A stretch of DNA of 64,000 nt from Rhodanobacteraceae bacterium (GTDB taxonomy: Bacteria; Acidobacteriota; Terriglobia; Terriglobales; Acidobacteriaceae): NCBI GenBank assembly GCA_903970285.1, contig CAJCHN010000038.1, positions 20,527 through 84,526 of the forward strand. The letters run 5' to 3'. Position numbers and translations under genes: made by a program. The notes beneath the pieces are model-generated. The model did not search any database. It was not told the DNA's origin and saw only the letters and a list, made by a program, of their open reading frames with translations. Below, one piece after another: positions 20,019 to 29,218 of the stretch (position 1 is its first letter; every line of letters begins with the position of its first letter).

Positions 20019-20091
20019 TGGTGGCCAGAGACGGGATCGAACCGCCGACGCCGGCCTTTTCAGGGCTGCCGGACAATTCAGCTAAGTGGCC
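20019..20091 (-). pseudogene. Degenerate tRNA-Phe(GAA)-like sequence
   Basis: Read on the minus strand this resembles tRNA-Phe: it starts GGCC, has loop CTGAAAA (anticodon GAA), an intact T arm GGCGG-TTCGATC-CCGTC, and ends GGCCACCA. However, the acceptor stem has mismatches at pairs 6 and 7, the anticodon stem has an A-C mismatch, and the D arm is too short to form a normal stem-loop; total length is 73 nt with CCA instead of about 76. The 3' half is therefore much better preserved than the 5' half. This is the pattern of a decayed tRNA or of an attachment-site copy of a tRNA 3' end. Confidence 0.55.
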
Positions 20092-20761
20092 CGGAATAAG
20101 CGGATGTTACTGAAAGAAAGGACCTTACGATCAATGAACTTTAGGACTGTCTAGGGCGAATCCTGCCCACATGGGACACGCATTGTTCGCGTATTGTTCG
20201 CGCGTCGCGCTGAGTCGAGCGGCACAGCTTTGAGAAATCAACGGGCACACCGAGAGTTGCTGGGGGCGATGGAATCGATTTCAGAGTCTGATCGCACACA
20301 GTGGTAAGCGCCACCTGTGGTGCCTCGCATAGCCAACCCTACCGCGGTCGCCATCCATCCGTTCTAGATCGGGTTAGCCCTCAAGAAGCTATTTCGGTAC
20401 GAACTTCATAACAGGCCTCAGCGGAAGAGTGGCCGCCATCCCTGACGAAAGCGGCAGACCGCTCCTACGGAACGGGGTGGACAGATCGTGCAAACACGAA
20501 CGGTAGCACTGTCAGAATGCAGGGCAAGATGGTGAGGACTCAACCGAATGCGAGATCAAGACAAAGCGTGTTGTTCATCAATTCGTTACCCAATGCGGCG
20601 TAACCGGGGCAAAAAGGAAGGGCGGCTGTGTCGCTCGATTGAGTAGCTGCTGGCCCCACAAAAATGTGAGATTCGGTCAATCCTTCTCATCTCTGGGCGG
20701 AGATTTCGGCGGGTGCATCGCCAGAGACTGAAGAGGTGCAGAGGGGTGCCGTTGATGAGCG
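20092..20761. other. 670-bp non-coding stretch between tRNA-like remnant and cobF
   Basis: No frame here looks like a real protein on either strand. A 10-bp direct repeat ATTGTTCGCG occurs at 20182-20191 and 20193-20202. CTCTGG/CCAGAG flanking the sequence just downstream of cobF could form a weak hairpin, without a U-tract. Decayed mobile-element sequence is possible but not recognisable. Confidence 0.5.
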
Positions 20762-21520
20762 TCATCCCTTCTTTGTAAGCAAGTAAGTGTCCATAATCCA
20801 GCCATTTCTCGATCTGTGCTGCGCGCGGATAGCTTCAATCTCGTCGGCGAGTTCGTCAAGACTTCCTGAGAGCAAGACCTCGTTTTCCATCCCCAGATAT
20901 GCGCCCCAGTAAATATTTAGATCCGTACCAATCATTGCCTTGAAGGAGCATTGGCCGTCCAGCATTACGACTGCTGTGTCCTCTACCGAAGTCAAGCCGA
21001 GGGATAGCTGCCGCCCCGTTGTAATCGTGACCGATTCTCCAAGCCCGTTGAGGCTGATCCTGTGGCTGGCGGCCAGAGCTTGAATACTGGTGATCCCCGG
21101 AATGACCAGCAAGTTGAACCGTATCTGTCGGCGGGCCTTGACCGTGTCGATAATCCTAAGTGTGCTGTCATAGAGGGATGGGTCTCCCCAAACCAAGAAC
21201 GCACCGCACTGATTCTCTTCAAGCTCACCGCCGATCAGTTCTTCATAGATAAGGGATCGCTGCTGGTGCCATGCTTCTACTCGCGTCTTATAGTCTGCGA
21301 TGTCCGGATCGCGAACGGGATCAACCGTCTCCACAATGCGGTAGGAATGGTCTTCGATATAGCGCTCACAAATCTCTTTGCGAAGGAGGACCAGATCCTG
21401 TTTTGCCTCGCCTTTATCCATGAGGAAAAAGACGTCGACCTGGTTGAGCGCTTTGATTGCCTGCACGGTTACGAACTCGGGATTTCCTGCACCGATGCCA
21501 ATTACATAGACCGTTCTCAT
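20762..21520 (-). CDS. cobF: Precorrin-6A synthase (deacetylating)
   Basis: S-adenosylmethionine-dependent methyltransferase of 252 residues that methylates C-1 of precorrin-5 with loss of acetate, a step specific to the oxygen-dependent cobalamin pathway. It has the tetrapyrrole-methylase N-terminus 'VYVIGIGAGNPEFVTVQAI', the SAM loop 'FLVWGDPSLYDS' and 'VIPGITSIQALAA'. Start ATG 21518-21520 shares ATGA with the cobK stop. Last gene of the minus-strand cob operon. Confidence 0.93.
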   Translation of the reverse strand: MRTVYVIGIGAGNPEFVTVQAIKALNQVDVFFLMDKGEAKQDLVLLRKEICERYIEDHSYRIVETVDPVRDPDIADYKTRVEAWHQQRSLIYEELIGGELEENQCGAFLVWGDPSLYDSTLRIIDTVKARRQIRFNLLVIPGITSIQALAASHRISLNGLGESVTITTGRQLSLGLTSVEDTAVVMLDGQCSFKAMIGTDLNIYWGAYLGMENEVLLSGSLDELADEIEAIRAQHRSRNGWIMDTYLLTKKG

Positions 21521-22359
21521 AGGCGTTTTATCTCTGGGGAATCAAGCTGCGAAGCCATGTGGCCTCTGAGTAACTGTTCGAGTCGGGAGTAAACGTGATC
21601 CACCGTGGTGTATGAATTTGACCGAGCAACCGCAGGACGTTCCACCATGATGACTTCAATTCCAAGCTCTCGCGCTGCTTCAATCTTGGATTGGGTCGCT
21701 GTGCCTCCGCTGTTTTTGGAAACAATGTGGGTTATCGCTTCTTGCCGCAGCATCAGGCGCTCTTCGCCAAGCTGAAAGGGGCCTCGGCTGAGGATGAGTC
21801 TAGATCTTTGGGGAAGCGGCGCAGTCGGCTTGTCGATCGTTCGAATGAGAAACCATGCTTTACTGCATTCTGAGAAAGCATCGAGTTCCTGGCGTCCGAT
21901 AGAGAGGAACACACGATTTCCCAGCTGGTCAGCAAGCAGAGCCGCACTTTCGAAAGTGGGCACTGGAACCCAGCGATCTCCCTGTTGTGGTCTCCAGGCT
22001 GGCCGTTCCAATGCGATGAGCGGGATGCTTACCCGTCTGCAGGCTAGCTCTGCGTGGCTGCTGATCTTTGCGGCGAAAGGATGAGTCGCATCGATCACGA
22101 TGTCGACTCCGTGTGTTACGAGGTATTCGATTAAACTGGCAACGCCACCAAAGCCGCCGATCCGAACCTCGCCTGCCGGTATTGTGGGCTGATCAACTCG
22201 CCCGGCCAGCGATGAGACGACGGCCAAGTCTGACCTTTGGGACAGATGTTCTGCCAGCCGCAATGCCTCACCGGTTCCACCGAGAATCAGCACGCGATGC
22301 GTTCTCTGGAGAGCCGGGTGTGTCGCGGATTGCGTGAATGGGCTCTCTTCGTTCTTCAT
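21517..22359 (-). CDS. cobK: Precorrin-6A reductase
   Basis: NADPH-dependent reductase (280 residues) of precorrin-6A to precorrin-6B. The N-terminal nucleotide motif 'VLILGGTGEALRLAEHL' and the family's 'VIDATHPFAAKISSHA' with 'LIALERPAW' are present, as is the C-terminal 'KIEAARELGIEVIMVERP'. About 20 residues precede the core. Start ATG 22357-22359 has GGAAGGA upstream; a 3-bp gap separates it from cobM, the only non-overlapping junction in this operon. Confidence 0.93.
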   Translation of the reverse strand: MKNEESPFTQSATHPALQRTHRVLILGGTGEALRLAEHLSQRSDLAVVSSLAGRVDQPTIPAGEVRIGGFGGVASLIEYLVTHGVDIVIDATHPFAAKISSHAELACRRVSIPLIALERPAWRPQQGDRWVPVPTFESAALLADQLGNRVFLSIGRQELDAFSECSKAWFLIRTIDKPTAPLPQRSRLILSRGPFQLGEERLMLRQEAITHIVSKNSGGTATQSKIEAARELGIEVIMVERPAVARSNSYTTVDHVYSRLEQLLRGHMASQLDSPEIKRL

Positions 22360-22362
22360 ACA

Positions 22363-23121
22363 TCATCCTTCCGTACCGTCACTTCGATCGCGCCCTGGAG
22401 AATAGAGATAGCTCTCGCCAAATGTCGGAACGCTAAGCGATCTGCCAACTAGAATCAGCGCATTGCGGTCTACGCCGGAAGATTTGACGATGCCCCCTAT
22501 AGTCGAGAGCGTTCCGCGCAGGATACGTTCGTCGGGCCAACTTGCCCTGAACACGACAACCACCGGGCAGTCGGCGCCGTAAATAGGCGATAGCTCCGAT
22601 GTGACATATTTGACGTTCATTATGGAGAGGTGGATTGCCAGAGTTGCCCCCGTGCGTCCGAGTGTTGCGAGGTCCTCTCCCCGAGGCATCGGCGTTGATC
22701 GGGTTGAGGTACGAGTGAGAATGACCGTTTGAGCCACGTTCGGCAGTGTCAATTCCTGGCTAAGCGCAGCGGCTGCGGCCGCGAAGGAGGGTACCCCGGG
22801 CGTCACATCGTAAGCAATTCCAAGTTCCTGCAGCCTGCGTGTCTGCTCCGCCATGGTGCTCCAGATGGAGAGGTCGCCGGAGTGAACGCGAGCTACGTCC
22901 AGGTTTTTGGAATGCGCCTCGATGATCTCCTGAAGGATCTGGTCGAGCGTCATCTCGGCGGTGTCGACCACGCGAGCGCCGGTTGGGGCATGGCAGAGGA
23001 TCGCCTCCGGTACCAACGAGCCTGCATACAAACAGACCGGTGAGTTGTGGATGTGGTCGCGTCCTCGAAGCGTCAGTAGGTCGGCGGCGCCAGGACCCGC
23101 TCCAATGAAGTGAACGATCAT
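22363..23121 (-). CDS. cobM: Precorrin-4 C(11)-methyltransferase
   Basis: Tetrapyrrole methylase of 252 residues adding the C-11 methyl group. It starts '[20 protein letters not shown]' and shows '[14 protein letters not shown]', '[17 protein letters not shown]' and '[16 protein letters not shown]', all characteristic of CobM/CbiF. ATG 23119-23121 is chosen because it forms an ATGA overlap with cobE and begins the conserved core; upstream in-frame sequence (to 23157) would add a Cys-rich non-family stretch. Confidence 0.94.
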   Translation of the reverse strand: MIVHFIGAGPGAADLLTLRGRDHIHNSPVCLYAGSLVPEAILCHAPTGARVVDTAEMTLDQILQEIIEAHSKNLDVARVHSGDLSIWSTMAEQTRRLQELGIAYDVTPGVPSFAAAAAALSQELTLPNVAQTVILTRTSTRSTPMPRGEDLATLGRTGATLAIHLSIMNVKYVTSELSPIYGADCPVVVVFRASWPDERILRGTLSTIGGIVKSSGVDRNALILVGRSLSVPTFGESYLYSPGRDRSDGTEG

Positions 23122-23513
23122 GACGGCACCTCGAGTGAGGTGGCAGCAACAGCACATGTGCAGAAGCGGCCTTGCGTGCGCGCGATGATCAGGCGGGCTG
23201 TAGAACCGAGCGATGCGAGTGCGGCCGCCTCTGCTACGTTATGAGTACCAGTCTTCGCCAGCGCCAGCGGTGAATGAGTCGTTGTCCCTTTGATCGCTGA
23301 AAGAGTGGTTGCGGAAAAGACAACAAGCCGAATTCCAAGCAACTGCGAAACGATCTCTCCGATCGCGGCGCGACAGTCGAGCGTGGCCAGAATACTGTCC
23401 CTGGGGATCGGGTCGATAGATGCTTTGATCAGCCGCACGATTTCGTTGCTTTCGGCCAGGGAGGTGCAGCCGAAGCCAATCGAGAGCCGTTCCTGAGGAG
23501 TAATCGAGATCAA
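23118..23513 (-). CDS. cobE: CobE / CbiG C-terminal domain protein
   Basis: Small protein (about 131 residues) corresponding to CobE, the C-terminal domain of CbiG. Visible features are '[19 protein letters not shown]' and '[15 protein letters not shown]', the latter being the conserved segment of the fold. Its role in the aerobic pathway is not firmly settled. The frame is open further upstream, but TTG 23511-23513 gives a TTGA overlap with the cobL stop and the normal family length; ATG 23529-23531 is the alternative. Neither has a strong Shine-Dalgarno. Confidence 0.8.
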   Translation of the reverse strand: MISITPQERLSIGFGCTSLAESNEIVRLIKASIDPIPRDSILATLDCRAAIGEIVSQLLGIRLVVFSATTLSAIKGTTTHSPLALAKTGTHNVAEAAALASLGSTARLIIARTQGRFCTCAVAATSLEVPS

Positions 23514-24736
23514 GGCTTGGTCACCGTCCATTGGGTGATCGGCATCATCGGACGCCATGCGTGGGAGTTCCCGACGGGACCTGCGCGAGAGACCAACATG
23601 CGCATGAGAGTACCGCCGTGCCTTGCGTGTCGAGACGCCAGGCACGCTTCGCTTTCAATCGTTACGGCATTCGCAACAAGTCTGCCCCCTGAGGCGAGCG
23701 CTTTCCAGCATGCCTGAAAGAGATTCTCATCGGCAACGCCGCCACCGAGGAAGATCGCATTCGGACTCGCAAGCCCCGCAAATGTTTGGGGTGCATGACC
23801 ATAGGTGACTCTTAAGCCCGGTACTCCAAGTCGCTCTGCGTTCCTTTGTATCCGCGCGGTTCGATCGTCGTGTCGCTCAAACGCAATGCACGAGCATGAG
23901 GGATGGGCGCGCATCCACTCGATACCCACTGTTCCGGTGCCCGCACCCACATCCCACAGGAGTTCGCCGGGCTTTGGCGCGAGGTGCGCAAGCGTGACGG
24001 CGCGCACCTCACGCTTTGTCATTTGACCGTCTGTCTCGAAGGCCTCATCTGGAAGTCCCGGGACAAGAGACAGCGACTCGAACACTCCATCTCGAACGCA
24101 TAAGATCGCGACCACGTTGAGATTGCCGGAGGGAACTTCAGGCCACGTCGCGGCCAGTCCTGTTGTGACACTCTCGGAAGGCCCTCCCAGGTTGGCAAAG
24201 ACGTTGATCCTGCTATCGCCAAAACCGGCTTGGGTGAGAAAGATGGCGACTTCAATTGGTGTGCGACCGTCCTCTGACAAGACGAGGATTCGCTGTCCTG
24301 GGTAGATATAACGACGCAATTGACTTATCGGTCGTCTGACTAAAGACACAACGTCCGTTTCGGCAACGGGCCAGCCAAGTCGCGCGCACGCAAGCGAGAG
24401 CGCGGAGACTTGTGGAATGACGCGGAACTCGGACTCGGCGAGATCTCGCGTAAGCGGAACACCAACTCCGTAGAACAACGGGTCGCCGCTGGCGAGGACG
24501 GTGATTCGTCGATTATTTCGGTGTTCGCTAAGAATCTCCTGCACAGCCGATTTCATGGGTGAAGGCCATGGGATGCGAGTTGCGCTGGAACTCTGATCGG
24601 GGATCAAGGCGAGGTGTCGACCGCCTCCGTACAGAAAATCAGCGGCTGCTATGGCTTGTCTAGCCTCCAGGTTCAGGCCATCCCAGCCATCTTCCCCGAT
24701 TCCTATGACCCAAAGCCAGCGCTCGGCGGAATTCAT
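23510..24736 (-). CDS. cobL: Precorrin-6Y C5,15-methyltransferase (decarboxylating)
   Basis: Two-domain enzyme of 408 residues. The N-terminal CbiE-type tetrapyrrole methylase ('WLWVIGIGEDGWDGL', 'VLASGDPLFYGVG') methylates C-5, and the C-terminal CbiT-type class I methyltransferase ('LLWDVGAGTGTVGIEWMR', 'IFLGGG') methylates C-15 and decarboxylates. Fusion of both halves is normal for aerobic CobL. Start ATG 24734-24736 overlaps the cobIJ stop (ATGA). Confidence 0.95.
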   Translation of the reverse strand: MNSAERWLWVIGIGEDGWDGLNLEARQAIAAADFLYGGGRHLALIPDQSSSATRIPWPSPMKSAVQEILSEHRNNRRITVLASGDPLFYGVGVPLTRDLAESEFRVIPQVSALSLACARLGWPVAETDVVSLVRRPISQLRRYIYPGQRILVLSEDGRTPIEVAIFLTQAGFGDSRINVFANLGGPSESVTTGLAATWPEVPSGNLNVVAILCVRDGVFESLSLVPGLPDEAFETDGQMTKREVRAVTLAHLAPKPGELLWDVGAGTGTVGIEWMRAHPSCSCIAFERHDDRTARIQRNAERLGVPGLRVTYGHAPQTFAGLASPNAIFLGGGVADENLFQACWKALASGGRLVANAVTIESEACLASRHARHGGTLMRMLVSRAGPVGNSHAWRPMMPITQWTVTKP

Positions 24737-26226
24737 CGGCCATAGCTCCGCGGAGTATAGATGAGCTTCCTGCCATTCTCCATGCACATCGTTCGCGTGG
24801 TGGATGAGCCTATAAGAACGATGCTTTGCATATCGGCTTCCGTGGCGTCAAGATGCTCTAGGTCAGTGATGGTGACTCGTTCGTCAGGCCTGCCAACGCT
24901 GCGGGCGAGAATCACTGGCGTTTGAGGACCTCTGTGTCTGGCTACGATGGATCTTGCTTCGATGAGTTGCCAGAGACGTTCCGATGAGACTGGGTTATAA
25001 AGGGCGATAGCGAAGTCGGCGCGTGCCGCTGCCTCCAGTCTTTTCACGACGATCTCCCAGGGCTTAAGCCGATCTGACAAGGAGATGACGCAAAAATCAT
25101 GTCCAAGTGGAGCGCCCACTCGGGACGCGGCGGCCTGCATGGCGGACAAGCCGGGCAGGATTCGAATATCTAGCGCGTGCCAGCTCGCTGGTCCTTGTTC
25201 GATGCATTCAAGCACTGCGCTTGCCATGGCAAAGATTCCGGGATCTCCCGATGAAACGACGCACACACGATGGCCCGCTTCTGCAAGAGCCAGGGCATGG
25301 CGCGCGCGATCAGCCTCCACTTTGTTGTCTGAGCCAAAGCGCTGCTGGCCGGATCGGACAGGAACACGGTTGAGATATGTGTGGTATCCCACTAGATGGG
25401 TAGCTTCGTTGAGCGCTTCCTGGGCCTCGGGGGTGAGCCATTCCGCGGCTCCGGGGCCGAGACCCACGACCGAGATCCAGCCGGCTCGACCCACGTTCTT
25501 CCGCTCCGCACTGCTTGCATCGGGAACAAGAATAAGGGAAAAGTAAGGAACCTGGAGCGGGTCCACATCGGAGAAAGGGATAATGCGTTCAGCACCCATG
25601 GTCGCCCGCTCGATGAAGAGAGCTCTGTTGGCGAGCCCCGTTCTTTCGAGAGCTCGTTGCACCTTCTCGAAGTTTCGTCCCAGCTTCATGATGGCGAAAG
25701 CACCTTCCCGGTTGAGCCTTGAAACGAGGCTTTCTTCGCTCATCGTTCCGGGCAGAACGGTGAACTCGGAATCGCGACGAACGAGTGGGGTTCCAAGACG
25801 TGCTGCAGCCCCCATCACGGATGGGATTCCAGGAACAACCTCGGTGGGAAAGCGGTGCGCGAGTCGGTCGTGGAGATACATGTAAGACCCGTAGAAGAAG
25901 GGGTCTCCTTCGCACAGAATTGCGACATCGCGACCTGCGGAAAGATGCTCGGCAAGCTGTTCGGCCATCGCATCGTAGAACTCGCAGATGGCTGCTTTGT
26001 ATCCGCCGGGATGATCGGTTTCTTCGGTCGTGATCGGATACATCATGGGGAGTTCGATCTGGCCATGGGTCAACTCCGAACAGACGATCGCACGGGCGTT
26101 GCTTTGACCATGCCGGGCACATGGATAGGCAATCACCTGAACCTGCCTGAGCAGGCGGAGCGCCTTCAGAGTGATTAACTCGGGATCACCCGGCCCCACG
26201 CCCAAACCAAACAGACGTCCGCTCAT
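24733..26226 (-). CDS. cobIJ: Fused precorrin-2 C20- and precorrin-3B C17-methyltransferase
   Basis: 497-residue fusion of two tetrapyrrole methylases. Residues 1 to about 240 are CobI ('GLGVGPGDPELITLKAL', 'ILCEGDPFFYGSYMYL', 'VVPGIPSVMGAAA'). Residues from about 250 are CobJ ('WISVVGLGPGAAEWLTPEA', 'VVSSGDPGIFAMASAV', 'ILPGLSAMQAAASRVGAPLG'). The enzymes act at two successive methylations around CobG-driven ring contraction, so fusion may channel intermediates. CobI-CobJ fusions are known in other genomes. Start ATG 26224-26226 overlaps cobH (ATGA). Confidence 0.95.
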   Translation of the reverse strand: MSGRLFGLGVGPGDPELITLKALRLLRQVQVIAYPCARHGQSNARAIVCSELTHGQIELPMMYPITTEETDHPGGYKAAICEFYDAMAEQLAEHLSAGRDVAILCEGDPFFYGSYMYLHDRLAHRFPTEVVPGIPSVMGAAARLGTPLVRRDSEFTVLPGTMSEESLVSRLNREGAFAIMKLGRNFEKVQRALERTGLANRALFIERATMGAERIIPFSDVDPLQVPYFSLILVPDASSAERKNVGRAGWISVVGLGPGAAEWLTPEAQEALNEATHLVGYHTYLNRVPVRSGQQRFGSDNKVEADRARHALALAEAGHRVCVVSSGDPGIFAMASAVLECIEQGPASWHALDIRILPGLSAMQAAASRVGAPLGHDFCVISLSDRLKPWEIVVKRLEAAARADFAIALYNPVSSERLWQLIEARSIVARHRGPQTPVILARSVGRPDERVTITDLEHLDATEADMQSIVLIGSSTTRTMCMENGRKLIYTPRSYGR

Positions 26227-26846
26227 TCGTCCTCACTCGCTAGGGCATTGACAGCGGCCGCAGCGATTGCGCTTCCACCACGGCGTCCGTGAACGGTGAG
26301 GAAGGGAACTCTGATCTGATTTGCAGCAAGCGCCGCCTTCGACTCGGCTGCGCCGACGAACCCGACGGGGATGCCGATGATGAGCGCTGGCCTTGGAGCC
26401 CCTCGTTCCAGCATGTCCAGCAGATGGAAGAGAGCGGTCGGAGCATTCCCGATCACAACAACAGAGCCCGCAAGCCTGTCTTTCCAGAGCTCCAGGGCAC
26501 CCGCACTGCGGGTCGTTTGCAGGGTGGCCGCAAGTTCTGCCGCGCGGGGATCAGCTAGGGTGCAGAGGACGTCGTTATTTCGTGGAAGCCGAGCCCTCGT
26601 GATCCCATTCGCTACCATCGTCGTGTCGCATAATACGGCAGCGCCTGCCAGCAGCGCATGGACGCCAGCTGTGGCTGCGTCGTGCGATGCCTCAACATCC
26701 CGTGGCAGGTCGGTCATGCCGCAGGCATGGATCATACGCACGACGACACGAGCAAGCTCCGTTTCAAATGATGAGAGGTCTGCCTCGCGCCGAATGATGG
26801 AAAAGGATTCCTTGTAGATGGCCGCGCCGTTCTTGATGTAACTCAT
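26223..26846 (-). CDS. cobH: Precorrin-8X methylmutase
   Basis: Enzyme of 207 residues that moves the C-11 methyl group to C-12, giving hydrogenobyrinate. Conserved features: 'YIKNGAAIYKESFSIIRREADL', 'RMIHACGMTDLPRD' carrying the catalytic His, 'CDTTMVANGITRARLP', 'VVIGNAPTALFHLLDML' and 'PVGFVGAAESKAAL'. Length is normal. Start ATG 26844-26846, ATGA overlap with cobG. Confidence 0.96.
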   Translation of the reverse strand: MSYIKNGAAIYKESFSIIRREADLSSFETELARVVVRMIHACGMTDLPRDVEASHDAATAGVHALLAGAAVLCDTTMVANGITRARLPRNNDVLCTLADPRAAELAATLQTTRSAGALELWKDRLAGSVVVIGNAPTALFHLLDMLERGAPRPALIIGIPVGFVGAAESKAALAANQIRVPFLTVHGRRGGSAIAAAAVNALASEDE

Positions 26847-28120
26847 ACGGTCGCGACCTCAGAGACTCTCAAAGTATGGAACTTTGCGACGGCTTCGATC
26901 GCGGCTTCGGCGGAGCAGTTCTGCTTGATATCTTCTCCGTTGATCTTCAAGAGGTAGCCGGAGTCACTGGCGATCAGCTCCGCAGACGCGCCGTGCCGCC
27001 TGGCGCACTGCTTGTCGCATCCGGAAAAATTGACCGTCCATCGGGCTGGCGCAAGTTTGCTCGCGAGTCGTTGGGCGAGCAAACTTGCGTCAGCGCGCAC
27101 ATCGGCCAGCGAAGCGTCGCAGCCGGAGCTGCCAGCACATGCAGTGATACCGTGAAACCCATCTTGTCCATTCCATAACAACCCGACGGATTGGAGCACT
27201 TCTGCGATCTCCTTCTGTGACTTCACCGGCATAGCGCCCAGAACAACGCCACGCCAAGGTGCCAGTCGCAGATCACCGTTCCACTGCTTGACCACCTCAG
27301 CGATGGCACTTGCTTGTTGTGAACTGACACGACCGAGCGGGATGGATGGGATGATGTTCACCAGTCCGCTTTGAGAAGCCGGGAAGACACCCTGAGACAC
27401 TTCAACAAAGTCAGGCTGACGCGCGGCTGCGGAACAAGGCACCAGCATGGAACTCAGGGAGCCGATGAGTCGATTGAAGGCTTCAGGAATGGTGATGATT
27501 CGTTTCGCGCGTATGGGAACCTCCGCCGACTTTCCCAATTCAATCAAGCGTCGTGATCCCTCCACGAGGCAGTCAACCGCGGTTTCGGTCAAGACGCAGC
27601 AGTCGGTGTTCACTCCGGCGATTGCAAGCCGCATCAACGAGCCGTTCTTGCATGCTTCGAGCGATAGATCATCGGGTTCGTGGGTGAATCTCTGATGATC
27701 ACCATGCAAGCCGAAGCTGAACTTGGGATGAAGCTCAGTAAAGAGGGTCTCCGCCTGAAGTCTTCGATCCAGTTCACGGACGAGAGGCCGCGTGTCAAGA
27801 AGCTCTTTGAGATCTAAACCTGCCAATGGGCTCGTAACGATGTTTCGTATGCGATCGTGCTGCGGTGAAGGGAACAACCCCGCGGAGGCAAGTGTATGTT
27901 GGATCGTTAGAAGGTCTTCTGCGCGGACCGCACGCAGTTGGAGGTTCGCCCGCGAGGTAATCTCGACGTTGCCATCGCCGAAGAGGTGCGAAAGGGAAGC
28001 GACGACTTCGAGTTGCGAGGCACTCATAAGTCCGCCCGGAACCCTGATCCGGAGCAACAGCCCATCCTTCGCTTCTACGGCGTGCATAACGCCAGGACAG
28101 AACTTCTCTCCGATTCTCAT
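26843..28120 (-). CDS. cobG: Precorrin-3B synthase (oxygen-dependent)
   Basis: Monooxygenase of 425 residues with the nitrite/sulphite reductase fold, which uses O2 to form precorrin-3B before ring contraction; its presence marks the aerobic pathway. It shows the half-domain repeats 'LLLRIRVPGGLMSASQL' and 'LRLAPWRGVVLGAMP', and 'GITACAGSSGCDASLADVRAD' with 'NFSGCDKQCARRHGASAEL', providing four Cys for an iron-sulphur cluster. First gene of the minus-strand cob operon; ATG 28118-28120 lies about 140 nt after the riboswitch. Confidence 0.94.
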   Translation of the reverse strand: MRIGEKFCPGVMHAVEAKDGLLLRIRVPGGLMSASQLEVVASLSHLFGDGNVEITSRANLQLRAVRAEDLLTIQHTLASAGLFPSPQHDRIRNIVTSPLAGLDLKELLDTRPLVRELDRRLQAETLFTELHPKFSFGLHGDHQRFTHEPDDLSLEACKNGSLMRLAIAGVNTDCCVLTETAVDCLVEGSRRLIELGKSAEVPIRAKRIITIPEAFNRLIGSLSSMLVPCSAAARQPDFVEVSQGVFPASQSGLVNIIPSIPLGRVSSQQASAIAEVVKQWNGDLRLAPWRGVVLGAMPVKSQKEIAEVLQSVGLLWNGQDGFHGITACAGSSGCDASLADVRADASLLAQRLASKLAPARWTVNFSGCDKQCARRHGASAELIASDSGYLLKINGEDIKQNCSAEAAIEAVAKFHTLRVSEVATV

Positions 28121-28261
28121 CGAGAGCCTGCTTCTTGATCGATGCTGGGGAAGATCAACTTCGGTCTAAACAAATGCGCCTCACCAGGAGCGGGAAAGAG
28201 GCACAAAGCTCAAATAACCGATGAGCGATCGCTTCCCGTTTCCACGCGGGGAGAATCTGAC

Positions 28262-28438
28262 TGTTCCAGGTAGGTCTCCTGACTCTCAGGTGAACTTCAG
28301 TCACGAAGCTCCCGACTTTTCCCCTTCCCCGGTCAATCCCGAGTGGCTTGTGAAAAGTCATGTTCCTGATTACAGTGGCGGGACCGCGCCGGACTCTCAC
28401 CGGCTTCCCTTTTATGCCCTCGCGGGCACCCGGAATGT
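28262..28438 (-). promoter_or_regulatory. Cobalamin riboswitch upstream of cobG
   Basis: On the minus strand the region contains the conserved cobalamin aptamer core: GGGAAgCCGGTG, TCCGGCGCGGTCCCGCCACTG (the B12 box), a GGGGAAGG segment, and the closing GAGTCAGGAGACC. Its orientation matches the cobG operon, 140 nt downstream. By family knowledge, binding of adenosylcobalamin should lower expression. I do not see a clear intrinsic terminator between aptamer and cobG, so translational control is possible. Outer boundaries are approximate. Confidence 0.93.
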
Positions 28439-28487
28439 TGTTCTAACCTTACCACGATCGAAACAGTGTGGAAGACGTGTGGTAGGT

Positions 28488-29090
28488 CTAAAAATCTTCG
28501 CGCTCTGAAGATCGAACAGACCATCCCATTGATCGCAGCGTCCACGCTCTCCCATTGAAACGCAGATCAGTAACAGACATGGGCGAGACTTCAATCCGCC
28601 AGAAGGAGTCCGGGGGCGCCTCCATTGCGCACAAGACTGCAGCACGAATCACCGCCGGGTGCGTAATTGCGAGTACGTGTCCGGCACCCGTCTGACGCTC
28701 CATCCATCGCTCGACCCGCGCAATCAGGTGTGCGATAGATTCACCGCCGTGGGGCGTCGCGTTCACGTTTGTCAGCCACTCGGACAATCCTTCGGGATCG
28801 CTCATCTGGATGTCGTCCATTTCCTTGCCGCGCCATGCACCGTAGTTCACGTCCGCGAGGTCGAGTGAGATGGACGGCTCGAGACCCAATGCCGATGCAG
28901 TCTGTTGTGCCCGCAGCTCCGGGCCACACAAGACCAGTTGAGCTCGGGGAGCCACCCAATAAACCGATGTGATTCTTTGAGCCTCCCCGTCGATCAGCGG
29001 CTCATCTAGCGGAAATGATGCCCGTCTAAGTGACGAGGTGGGCGCATGGCTGAGAAAAGTGATCCGAGTTGGCAGGGCTTGCAGTTCCAA
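28488..29090 (-). CDS. Histidine phosphatase-superfamily protein with altered catalytic motif
   Basis: Protein of 200 residues resembling phosphoglycerate-mutase-type phosphatases ('LVLCGPELRAQQTASALG', 'DLADVNYGAWRGKEMDDI', 'GGESIAHLIARVERWM', 'VLAITHPAVIRAAVL'). The N-terminal catalytic motif, normally LxRHGE or LxRHAxT, here reads FLSHAPTS: the histidine stays but the preceding arginine is replaced by serine. The second His (AITHPAV) is kept. It may be a cobalamin-pathway phosphatase or a non-catalytic relative; a canonical CobC-type enzyme lies at 40423-41010. It faces away from cbtB and reads into the cobG riboswitch 50 bp downstream. Confidence 0.75.
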   Translation of the reverse strand: MELQALPTRITFLSHAPTSSLRRASFPLDEPLIDGEAQRITSVYWVAPRAQLVLCGPELRAQQTASALGLEPSISLDLADVNYGAWRGKEMDDIQMSDPEGLSEWLTNVNATPHGGESIAHLIARVERWMERQTGAGHVLAITHPAVIRAAVLCAMEAPPDSFWRIEVSPMSVTDLRFNGRAWTLRSMGWSVRSSEREDF

Positions 29091-29218
29091 GATTTCCTCG
29101 CGGTCAGAGTATCATCAGCAGGCTGAATGCCTTGACACTGAACGCCAGCCTTATTAGGCTCGGGTTCAGTTGGATCTTTATTGTCCCTCGCAGGATCCGA
29201 AAGCCCAGGAGGCCACGC

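Noticed and set aside
20019..20091. Functional tRNA-Phe
   Set aside because: Mismatches in the acceptor and anticodon stems and a short D arm make a working cloverleaf unlikely; listed as degenerate instead.
20092..20761. Integrase or transposase gene beside the tRNA-like remnant
   Set aside because: No frame on either strand shows tyrosine- or serine-recombinase motifs or a plausible length.
29132..29157. TTGACA with a TATTAG -10 before cbtB
   Set aside because: The spacing of 14 bp is too short, and other -10 choices match poorly, so no promoter was called.
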